A DNA stretch of 9,753 nt from an uncultured Desulfovibrio sp. (lineage in GTDB: Bacteria; Desulfobacterota; Desulfovibrionia; Desulfovibrionales; Desulfovibrionaceae). Made by a program: the position numbers and the translations under genes. This document shows, piece by piece, positions 1 through 5,761 of this stretch. Position 1 is the stretch's first letter. Every line of letters begins with the position of its first letter. Location: assembly GCA_900547595.1 (NCBI GenBank), contig URHE01000069.1, positions 1-9,753 on the forward strand, given 5' to 3'. The notes under the pieces were generated by a model that searched no databases, was not told the origin of the DNA, and was given only the letters and a program-made list of their open reading frames with translations.

Positions 1-1
1 C

Positions 2-295
2 GTTCCCGGCGCTCCGGTGCCGGATGCCGCCATTCTGGAGCTCGTGGAGCGCCTGGATGCGGCCATGGCGCAGGCCAACGAGGCCCATGCCGCCGGGCGC
101 GGCCGGATGGTGGCGCAGGCGGCGGCCAGGATAGCGGAAGAATCGGAGAGTTTCGGCTTCCGCGTGCTGGGGCGCATGGCGCGCTGCGTGGAACGGGCCG
201 GTCGCGCGGGTGACATGAACGCGCTCAGGGACCTGCTTCCCGAACTGGCGGTATCCGTGGAGCGCAACCGTATCGCCCTGACGCAACGCAAATAG
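2..295 (+). CDS. C-terminal part of an Hpt-like helical domain protein (5' end outside window)
   Basis: The reading frame is open from the first bases to the TAG at 293-295, and no ribosome binding site precedes the GTG at 17, so this is probably the 3' end of a longer gene. The visible ~97 residues are almost all helical. Counted from the GTG, residues 35-48 (AARIAEESESFGF region) align with the Hpt signature AHxLKGSAxxxGA, and the following VLGRMARCVERAGRAGD resembles the next Hpt helix (L..la..lE.aaR.gD). Hpt domains carry phosphate between histidine kinases and response regulators. Here the phosphorylatable His is Ala36, and the Lys and Gly after it are also changed, so phosphotransfer is unlikely. 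It may be a non-catalytic relay-domain relic or an unrelated helical bundle. The Hpt assignment rests on pattern only. Confidence 0.5.
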   Translation, partial: VPGAPVPDAAILELVERLDAAMAQANEAHAAGRGRMVAQAAARIAEESESFGFRVLGRMARCVERAGRAGDMNALRDLLPELAVSVERNRIALTQRK

Positions 296-324
296 CTGTT
301 GCCGGGGAGGGAGCGGTCCCGCGC

Positions 325-380
325 GTCCGGGCTTGCACAAAGCGCCGCGACATGCCAACATATCCGGGCAAGGCCCGGAC
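325..380 (+). repeat. Inverted repeats in the leader of the UspA-family gene
   Basis: A perfect 7-bp stem with a 3-base loop lies at 363-379 (tccgggc-aag-gcccgga). An upstream copy of the left arm, gtccgggcttg at 325-335, can pair instead with caaggcccggac at 369-380 with one bulged base. The two pairings exclude each other. A weak -35-like TTGCAC at 333-338 overlaps the upstream arm, but no convincing -10 follows. It lies 50 bases before the gene start. It could be a leader hairpin or chance in GC-rich DNA. Confidence 0.35.
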
Positions 381-429
381 GAGATCGAGATATGCCGCCA
401 CTCCGGGGCGCGAACTGAAAGGAGGTCCC

Positions 430-852
430 ATGTACAGCAAGGTTCTTTTGCCGGTCAGCGGCAAAACCCACGGCGAGCGCTCCCGAAAGGCCCTGGCCAA
501 AGCCCTGGGTGTCAGCGCGGGCGAGATCGTGCTGCTCCATGTCACCGAACCCGTCTCGCAGGTGGTGGGCGGCGAGGCGCATGCGGAGCTTCAGCGCGAG
601 GCGTCGGCCAGGGGGCTGACCCTGCTCTGCCCCATCATCGAGGCGCTGGAAACGGCGGGGGTGGCGTTTCATACGCGCGTGGAGGAAGGCACTCCGGCGG
701 AGACCATCGTGCGCGTTTCCGATGAGGAAAAGGTGGACCTCATCGTCATGTACACCGATGGCCGCGATGGGCTGGGGGACATGCTGCTCGGTTCCATCAC
801 CGAGCGCGTGCTCCGCAATACAAGCGTGGATTTGCTGGCGGTGCGCAGCTAG
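430..852 (+). CDS. Universal stress protein (UspA family)
   Basis: A single-domain, 140-residue protein, normal for a stand-alone Usp. The start at 430 follows an excellent ribosome binding site (aaaggagg, 418-425) with 4-5 bases of spacing. The N-terminal strand KVLLPVSG and the C-terminal GRDGLGDMLLGSITERVL motif are typical of the cytoplasmic Usp fold, which many members use to bind ATP and which supports survival under stress. Two nucleotide-binding positions are altered: the Asp of the usual PVDGS is Ser10, and the first Gly of G-x2-G-x9-G(S/T) is Tyr108, while Gly111, Gly121 and Ser122 are kept. Nucleotide binding is therefore uncertain. The gene appears to be transcribed alone: 134 bases separate it from the upstream gene and a cluster of hairpins follows it. 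The family assignment is firm; the specific role is unknown. Confidence 0.88.
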   Translation: MYSKVLLPVSGKTHGERSRKALAKALGVSAGEIVLLHVTEPVSQVVGGEAHAELQREASARGLTLLCPIIEALETAGVAFHTRVEEGTPAETIVRVSDEEKVDLIVMYTDGRDGLGDMLLGSITERVLRNTSVDLLAVRS

Positions 853-877
853 CGTCTGCTTGCAAAAGTGGACACTA

Positions 878-978
878 CAAAACCCGTAAGGGTTTTGCGG
901 CGGCATAGCCGGGTTCGTTCGCGAAAAATCACGCTTTTTCGCGAACGATCCTGCAAAGATTCTGCGCAGAATTTTTGC
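878..978. repeat. Cluster of four consecutive hairpin-forming inverted repeats
   Basis: Four inverted repeats stand in a row: caaaaccc-gtaa-gggttttg (878-897); cggc-ata-gccg (901-911); a perfect 12-bp stem gttcgcgaaaaa / tttttcgcgaac with a 6-base loop (917-946); and a palindrome around ttctgcgcagaa, extended by a G-T pair and further matches (953-978). They begin 26 bases after the stop codon of the UspA-family gene. None has a clean T-tract after it, so this is not a textbook terminator, although the first stem could end transcription weakly. Density and symmetry suggest a repetitive extragenic palindromic element; copies elsewhere in the genome cannot be seen from this window. Confidence 0.6.
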
Positions 979-1089
979 GATTAAACACTCGCGTCCCTTC
1001 CACAGGCTCTCCGGGCTCCCGCCCGCGTGGCGGCTGGGGCCGGAAACGCTCCGTCTGACCAGGCGCGCCGTTGCGGACAGCCCCCGCGT

Positions 1090-1103
1090 CCGGAACGTTC
1101 CGG
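1090..1103. promoter_or_regulatory. 14-bp perfect palindrome overlapping the cls ribosome binding site
   Basis: The sequence ccggaacgttccgg is a perfect palindrome that ends within the G-run (1102-1106) serving as the ribosome binding site for the ATG at 1112. It could be a protein-binding operator or, in RNA, a weak hairpin masking the site. Only the symmetry and position are seen; the function is inference. Confidence 0.3.
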
Positions 1104-1111
1104 GGGTGTCC

Positions 1112-2542
1112 ATGCTTGTTCTCACAGCGGAAATTCTGCTTTTTCTCGCCGTCCACAGCCTTTCCTGGGTGGCCGCGGGGCATGCGCTGCTCACCAAGCA
1201 TGACCCCAGGGCCGCCCTGGGCTGGACGGCGTGCGTGCTCCTGCTGCCGCTCATCGGGCCGCTGCTCTACGTGCTGTTCGGCATCAGCCGCGCGCAGAGC
1301 CGCGCCGAAAAAATCATGCGCCGCCAGGCGGCGCATGCCCCGGCCCAGCCGCTCCCCCCGGCGAGCCTCGCGCCGTCCGGGGAGGAACCGGACGCCGGGA
1401 CGGCGCGGGCCATCTGCCTTGCGCACACGGGGCGCACGCTGACAGGGGTGCCCCTGTGCGGCGGCAATGCCGTGAGCCCCCTGCAGAACGGCGACGAGGC
1501 GTATCCGGCCATGCTCGCGGCCATCAATGCCGCGCGTTCCCATGTATTCCTCGCCACCTATATCTTCAATGCCGGCAAGGTCGGGCATGCCTTTGTGGAA
1601 GCGCTTGCCGCGGCCGCGGCGCGCGGGGTGGACGTGCGCGTCATCGTGGACGGGGTGGGCGCCCTGTACTCCTGGCGCAAGCCCTGGAAGATGCTTGCGC
1701 GGCGCGGCGTGCGCACGGCGCGCTTTCTGCCGCCCGCCCTGCTGCCCCCGAACCTGACCATCAATCTCCGCAATCACCGCAAGGTGCTCGTCTGCGACGC
1801 CGTGGGTTTCACCGGGGGCATGAACATCGCTGACGGCAATCTGGAAAGCGCGGGCGCCCATCGCATCCAGGACATGCACTTTCGTTGCGAGGGCCCGGTG
1901 GTCAGCCAGCTGCGCCATGCCTTCCAGCTCAACTGGGGCTTCTGCACGGGCGAATATCTCCCGCTGCCGCCGCTGCCGGAGAGTGGGGCGGGACCGAGCC
2001 AATGCCGCGTCATCGTGGATGGCCCCGGCAACGACGCGGATGTGCTCAATGACCTGATCTGCGGCGCCATCAACGTGGCGCGCGAGCGCGTGCGCATCAT
2101 GACCCCGTATTTTCTGCCCTCCCATGATCTCATGGCCGCACTGCGTTCGGCGGGGCAGCGGGGGGTGGATGTGCGTGTGGTGCTCCCGGCGAAAAACAAT
2201 CTGCCCTATATGAACTGGGCCGCCTGCCGGCTCCTGCCCGGGCTGCTTGCCGCGGGGGTGCGCGTCTGGTTTCAGCCGCCGCCCTTTGCGCATACCAAGC
2301 TTCTTGCCGTGGACGACTTCTATACCCAGGTGGGGTCGGCCAATCTGGACGCCCGTTCCCTGCGCCTGAATTTTGAGCTGAACATGGAGATTTTCGACGC
2401 CGCCTTTCAGGCGGGGATCGTGGAATTCATCGACGCCACCATCGGCAGGAGCCGCGAAGTGATCCTGGACGAGCTCAACGCCGCGCCCCTGGCGGTCAAG
2501 TTGCGCAACGCGGCTTTCTGGCTGTTTTCCCCCTATCTCTGA
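1112..2542 (+). CDS. cls: Cardiolipin synthase (phospholipase D superfamily)
   Basis: Makes cardiolipin in the inner membrane by phosphatidyl transfer, usually from two phosphatidylglycerol molecules. Two N-terminal membrane helices (about residues 2-22 and 36-57, the PLDc_N region) precede two phospholipase D domains. Both catalytic HxKxxxxD motifs are intact: HRKVLVCD at His222, followed by GFTGGMNIAD, and HTKLLAVD at His394, followed by QVGSANLDARS. At 476 residues and ending in FSPYL, it has the length and C-terminus usual for bacterial cardiolipin synthases. I prefer ATG 1112, with ggggg at 1102-1106 upstream, over the in-frame GTG at 1106, which lacks a ribosome site. The region between about residues 65 and 90 is Pro/Ala-rich and probably a linker. 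The gene stands alone, with long non-coding gaps on both sides. Which bacterial Cls subtype it matches is not resolved. Confidence 0.93.
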   Translation: MLVLTAEILLFLAVHSLSWVAAGHALLTKHDPRAALGWTACVLLLPLIGPLLYVLFGISRAQSRAEKIMRRQAAHAPAQPLPPASLAPSGEEPDAGTARAICLAHTGRTLTGVPLCGGNAVSPLQNGDEAYPAMLAAINAARSHVFLATYIFNAGKVGHAFVEALAAAAARGVDVRVIVDGVGALYSWRKPWKMLARRGVRTARFLPPALLPPNLTINLRNHRKVLVCDAVGFTGGMNIADGNLESAGAHRIQDMHFRCEGPVVSQLRHAFQLNWGFCTGEYLPLPPLPESGAGPSQCRVIVDGPGNDADVLNDLICGAINVARERVRIMTPYFLPSHDLMAALRSAGQRGVDVRVVLPAKNNLPYMNWAACRLLPGLLAAGVRVWFQPPPFAHTKLLAVDDFYTQVGSANLDARSLRLNFELNMEIFDAAFQAGIVEFIDATIGRSREVILDELNAAPLAVKLRNAAFWLFSPYL

Positions 2543-2894
2543 GGCCGGGGCGCGACCGGGCGTGAAGTTTTTTCGTGAAACAGCCTGAGCCGCAACAGGG
2601 CGGATTTATTTGCGGAAGTTTGCGGATTTCCGGAAAAGCCTCTTGCTGCCATTGGAAAAGAGCGCTTTCCATTTCTCCGGGATTCGGGTATGGATGTGAA
2701 CCCGTCACGAATCCTGCCGTGAGCCCGCGCACGCGCCGCCGTCTGCCGGCAGCGCGGACGTTGCCCGCGCGGGCGCGGCCTGACGGCATGTTTCCCGTTC
2801 CGGCGGTTCGGCCGGTTGGCGCCGGGCGGCAGAATTCCGGCAAAACCCCGCCATGCGGCTGCGCGGCGGCATCCTGAAGCATGGGAGAAAACGC
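2543..2894. other. 352-base GC-rich gap upstream of the redox operon
   Basis: No supportable gene. It contains several small symmetries: the direct repeat tttgcgga at 2609-2616 and 2619-2626 (10-base period), tggaaa-N7-tttcca at 2653-2671, ggattcg / cgaatcc arms at 2680-2686 and 2708-2714 enclosing cgggt / acccg, and the palindromes ctgccggcag (2743-2752) and gcccgcgcgggc (2763-2774). I see no promoter with convincing -35 and -10 boxes, although the operon that follows should start transcription here. The left end shows no T-tract terminator for cls. Confidence 0.4.
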
Positions 2895-3836
2895 ATGATG
2901 ACACTCTTCTACCTCTTGGGCTACCTGGCCGTGCTGGGCTTCATCTGCCTTGCCGCGCTGAAGATCAGGACCTACCTCAAGGCAAGCCCGCTCCACATCC
3001 GCTGGGAGCTGTATCCCATCCCGCATGAGGGGCCCAAAAAGGAAGCCTACGGCGGCAGCTACATGGAAGAAAAGGACTGGTGGACGAAAAAACGCCATGT
3101 GGACCACTGGGGCGACATCAAGGGCATCCTTGTGGAAGTGCTCTGCCTGCATGCGACCTATGAGCACAACCCCAAGCTCTGGATACGCACCTATCCCTTC
3201 CATGTGGGCATGTACATGCTCATGGGCGGCACCATCATCCTTGTGTGCGCGGTGCTGCTTCAGCTGTTCGGCGTCGACCCGCAGGGCGCCCTCATGACCT
3301 TTGTGGCCAATGTCATCAACGCGGTCGTCCTGCTGGGCGCCTTCTGCATCGCGGGCGGCGGCATCGCGCTCATCCTGCGCCGCCGGGAGGATGCGGGCCT
3401 CAAGAAGTACACCACGGTGGAGCAGTACATCAATCTCGGTTCCTTTGTTCTCTTCGGGCTGCTCACGCTCTGCGCCTGGGCCTTCAACCCCTCCTACTAC
3501 CAGCTGGCGCGGGACTTCATCTACAATCTCTTCACCTTCAACTTCCAGCCGCTTGGCAGCGCCTGGTTCGTGCTTAACATGCTTGTGGGCTTCTTCCTGA
3601 TGATCGCCATCCCCGTGACCAACATGGGGCACCTGATCATGAAGTACTTCCTGTACCATGACATCCGCTGGGGTGACGAAGCCACGGTCTACAGCGACAA
3701 GAACAAGAAGATCATCGACGAGATGCTCCAGTACCAGGTGACCTGGGCCGCCCCGCACATCGCCGGGGACGGCAGCCCCAAGACCTGGGTGGACGTGGCC
3801 ACCTCCAACCCCGCAGCCCCCAAGAACGACGAGTAG
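2895..3836 (+). CDS. NarI/DsrM-family membrane cytochrome b subunit
   Basis: A 313-residue membrane protein of the respiratory nitrate reductase gamma/DsrM/TmcC/HdrE type. Five hydrophobic segments are visible (about 3-22, 103-126, 138-161, 179-197, 224-246), matching the five-helix NarI fold. Histidines suited to heme b are His103 in YPFHVGMYML at the start of helix 2 and His246 in TNMGHLIMKYF at the end of helix 5; His86, His91 and His255 are further candidates. A charged loop of about 75 residues follows helix 1 (LYPIPHE, YGGSYMEEKDWWTKK). The family exchanges electrons with menaquinone and passes them to an HdrD-like partner, which is encoded 11 bases downstream. The start at 2895 has gggag at 2883-2887 and 7 bases of spacing; an in-frame ATG at 2853 lacks such a site. 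Which sulfate-reducer complex (Dsr, Tmc, other) it is closest to cannot be decided by eye. The number of hemes is uncertain. Confidence 0.82.
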   Translation: MMTLFYLLGYLAVLGFICLAALKIRTYLKASPLHIRWELYPIPHEGPKKEAYGGSYMEEKDWWTKKRHVDHWGDIKGILVEVLCLHATYEHNPKLWIRTYPFHVGMYMLMGGTIILVCAVLLQLFGVDPQGALMTFVANVINAVVLLGAFCIAGGGIALILRRREDAGLKKYTTVEQYINLGSFVLFGLLTLCAWAFNPSYYQLARDFIYNLFTFNFQPLGSAWFVLNMLVGFFLMIAIPVTNMGHLIMKYFLYHDIRWGDEATVYSDKNKKIIDEMLQYQVTWAAPHIAGDGSPKTWVDVATSNPAAPKNDE

Positions 3837-3847
3837 GGAGTGCCGAC

Positions 3848-5440
3848 ATGAAAGACAAACTGTCCCTGAAAGATGTTTCCACCGTTGAAGGGCAGATGGT
3901 CAGCATCGACCTCAAGGATCTGCCCGAGCTTGCGCTTGACGTGAAGCCCATGCCCTGGAAGCCCTTCACCGACGAGCAGAAGGAAAACACGGCCTGCATC
4001 CTCGACGATGTGTGCGTGCTCAATATTCCCAAGCCCAAGAATCCCCAGGAAGAGGAGGAACTGGTCAACAGGTTCCTCACGGGCATGCGCAAGCTCTTCT
4101 CCAAGGAAAACAACTGGACGTGCCTGCCCATGCTGGAGAGCAGCATGGAAAACTGCGTCCAGTGCAACTCCTGCTCGCAGGCGTGTCATCTCTGGGAGAT
4201 GTCGGGCGAGAACGAAATGTACCGCCCCAACTACCGCTCCGAGATTTTCCGCCGCATCTACAAGCAGTATGTGAAAAAGGAGCCGCTCGCCAAGTGGCGC
4301 TACGGCGACATGGGCCTCAACTGGAAGACCGTGGCGCGCCTGGGCGAACTCGCCTACCGCTGCAACCTCTGTCGCCGCTGCGCCCAGACCTGCCCCATCG
4401 GTGTGGACAACGGCCTCATCGCCCGCGAGATCCGCAAGCTCTTCAGCCAGGAACTGGGCATCCATCCCCGGGAGCTGCACGAGAAGGGCACCATGAACCA
4501 GCTCAAGGTGGGCTCCTCCACCGGCATGACCCCCGATGTCGTCCGCGAAAATGTGGAGTTCATCGACGAGGATTATTCCGAGATCACCGGCGTGGGCATC
4601 ACCACCCCCTTCGATGTGAAGGGCGCGGACATCATGCTGCTGCACAATGCCGGCGAGATCATGGCCTGGCCGGAAAATATCGCGGCGTTCTCGCTCATCT
4701 TCCAGGAGGCGGGCCTTTCCTGGACGCTTTCGAGCAAGGCCGTCGCCTATGACGGCGTGAACTACGGCGTTTTCTACGACGATGCCCAGCTCGCCCGCAT
4801 CGCTCTTGACCACATGCTCGCGGCCAAGGAGCTCGGCGTCAAGAAGATCGTCGTCGGTGAGTGCGGCCATGCCCACAAGGCCATCACCGTCGTCGCCGAC
4901 CGCGTCATCCCCTACGAGTATCAGGTGCCGCGCGAAAGCTGCTATGTCACCCTGCGCGACATCGTGCTCGGCGGGCGCCTCAAGCTCGACCCGTCGCGCA
5001 ACGACTTCCCCGTGACCCTGCACGACCCCTGCAACGCCGTGCGCCTCATGGGCATCGTCAAGCCCCAGCGCGACATCCTGCACAAGATCGCGCCCAAGTT
5101 CCGGGAAATGCCCTGCCACGGCGTGGACAACTACTGCTGCGGCGGCGGCTCCGGCTTTGCCATCATGACGCGCAACAATATCGACGAATGGCGCGGCAAC
5201 ATCTCCGGCCGCAAAAAGCTGTGGCAGATCGGCGAAGCCTTCAAGGAATGCCTTGGCCCCGAGACCAAGAAGTACATCTGCGCCCCGTGCTCCAACTGCA
5301 AGGGCCAGATCCGCGAGCTTCTGGAGCACAATGACCTGTACTCCAAGAACAGCTTCGCCTACGGCGGCCTAGTGGAGCTCATCGTCAACGCCATGAGCAA
5401 CGTGGAGCCCGGCTTCATCAAGTGGGAAGGCGACGAGTAG
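3848..5440 (+). CDS. HdrD/DsrK-family iron-sulfur protein (cytoplasmic redox subunit)
   Basis: A 530-residue soluble protein. Two ferredoxin-type [4Fe-4S] motifs are complete: C103-x2-C106-x2-C109-x3-C113 and C172-x2-C175-x2-C178-x3-C182-P. The second half carries the cysteine-rich CCG domain of the HdrD/DsrK/TmcB family: HDPC395, C430-C431-GGGSG and CAPC (C478, C481) with C484. An earlier GECGHAHK stretch (about residues 338-345) looks like the degenerate first CCG repeat seen in DsrK-type proteins. The CCG domain holds an unusual [4Fe-4S] cluster that handles thiol/disulfide chemistry in HdrB/D. No signal peptide or membrane helix is seen, so it should sit on the cytoplasmic face bound to the upstream cytochrome b. 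The start at 3848 has agggag (3835-3840), which overlaps the previous stop codon. The spacing between C431 and C478 is 46 residues, longer than the classic CCG motif. The physiological partner is unknown; a DsrC-like protein is a guess. Confidence 0.85.
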   Translation: MKDKLSLKDVSTVEGQMVSIDLKDLPELALDVKPMPWKPFTDEQKENTACILDDVCVLNIPKPKNPQEEEELVNRFLTGMRKLFSKENNWTCLPMLESSMENCVQCNSCSQACHLWEMSGENEMYRPNYRSEIFRRIYKQYVKKEPLAKWRYGDMGLNWKTVARLGELAYRCNLCRRCAQTCPIGVDNGLIAREIRKLFSQELGIHPRELHEKGTMNQLKVGSSTGMTPDVVRENVEFIDEDYSEITGVGITTPFDVKGADIMLLHNAGEIMAWPENIAAFSLIFQEAGLSWTLSSKAVAYDGVNYGVFYDDAQLARIALDHMLAAKELGVKKIVVGECGHAHKAITVVADRVIPYEYQVPRESCYVTLRDIVLGGRLKLDPSRNDFPVTLHDPCNAVRLMGIVKPQRDILHKIAPKFREMPCHGVDNYCCGGGSGFAIMTRNNIDEWRGNISGRKKLWQIGEAFKECLGPETKKYICAPCSNCKGQIRELLEHNDLYSKNSFAYGGLVELIVNAMSNVEPGFIKWEGDE

Positions 5441-5442
5441 CG

Positions 5443-5660
5443 GTTTCGCAAACGGACGGAAACAACGGGGGGCCTTGGCCCCCCGAGGCTGCCGACAAAG
5501 TCGGCAGCCCCGAAAATCAGGAGCAGGTCGCGGCTTTGCCGCGCCGTTAAGCGACGGATTTTCGTGCCTTTCCGTCAAGCCGCTTCAGCGGCGTAGACGG
5601 CGCAAACACCGCGAAGCGGGGTTTGTCATCAATCCGGGGGGCTTCGGCCCCCCTTTTTTT
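5443..5660 (+). ncRNA. Candidate structured RNA or structured 3' UTR
   Basis: Fills most of the 321-base gap before asnS and has no credible gene. Stems that can all form together: a long-range helix gacggaaa (5455-5462) with tttccgtc (5569-5576) enclosing ggggggc-cttg-gcccccc (5467-5484), a perfect 10-bp stem ggctgccgac-aaa-gtcggcagcc (5487-5509), and an inner helix cgaaaatc (5511-5518) with gattttcg (5557-5564) that encloses cgcggc-ttt-gccgcg (5529-5543). Then come gccgc-ttca-gcggc (5579-5592), caaac-a-ccgc-gaa-gcgg-g-gtttg (5603-5625) and a terminator. It starts directly after the iron-sulfur gene stop, so it may be a 3' UTR, a released small RNA, or a cluster of extragenic repeats. The pairing is seen; expression is inference. 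I do not recognise it as tmRNA, 6S RNA or RNase P RNA. Confidence 0.4.
5636..5660 (+). terminator. Intrinsic terminator ending the redox operon
   Basis: The 7-bp stem ggggggc / gcccccc (5636-5642 with 5647-5653) is closed by a stable UUCG tetraloop and followed directly by seven T residues (5654-5660). It is oriented to stop plus-strand transcripts from the redox operon before asnS. Confidence 0.92.
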
Positions 5661-5675
5661 GTCGCGGCGCATGCC

Positions 5676-5704
5676 TTGAGGCGCATGCGGGAAAAGGCTA
5701 TGCT
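5676..5704 (+). promoter_or_regulatory. Sigma70-type promoter for asnS
   Basis: TTGAGG (5676-5681) and TATGCT (5699-5704) are separated by exactly 17 bases, just past the terminator and 57 bases before the asnS start. A 9-bp direct repeat ggcgcatgc at 5666-5674 and 5680-5688 flanks and overlaps the -35 box and might bind a regulator. The boxes are seen; activity is inferred. Confidence 0.6.
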
Positions 5705-5761
5705 GCCGTTTCACACCATCCTCTTTCCCCCAGCGGGCCTTTGTCCCGGAGGAGCTCTCGC

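Noticed and set aside
929..2293. Long minus-strand open frame opposite cls
   Set aside because: Antisense to a gene with both HKD motifs; Arg/His/Gly-rich composition typical of GC-rich shadow frames, and it runs through the inverted repeats.
2695..2709. CRP/HcpR-like site tgtga-acccg-tcacg upstream of the redox operon
   Set aside because: The half-sites are separated by 5 bases rather than the 6 of the known consensus, and the outer base is mismatched; only a near miss.
2853..2894. N-terminal extension of the cytochrome b gene from ATG 2853
   Set aside because: The added 14 residues (MRLRGGILKHGRKR) are basic and have no ribosome site, whereas 2895 has gggag at good spacing and starts directly with helix 1.
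2496..3758. Long minus-strand open frame opposite the cytochrome b gene
   Set aside because: It mirrors a well-supported membrane protein and the upstream gap; His/Val/Asp-rich shadow with no recognisable motif.
3689..5329. 546-codon minus-strand open frame opposite the iron-sulfur gene
   Set aside because: Exact antisense of a cysteine-motif protein; low-complexity Ala/Val/Asp/His content is expected from its codon use.
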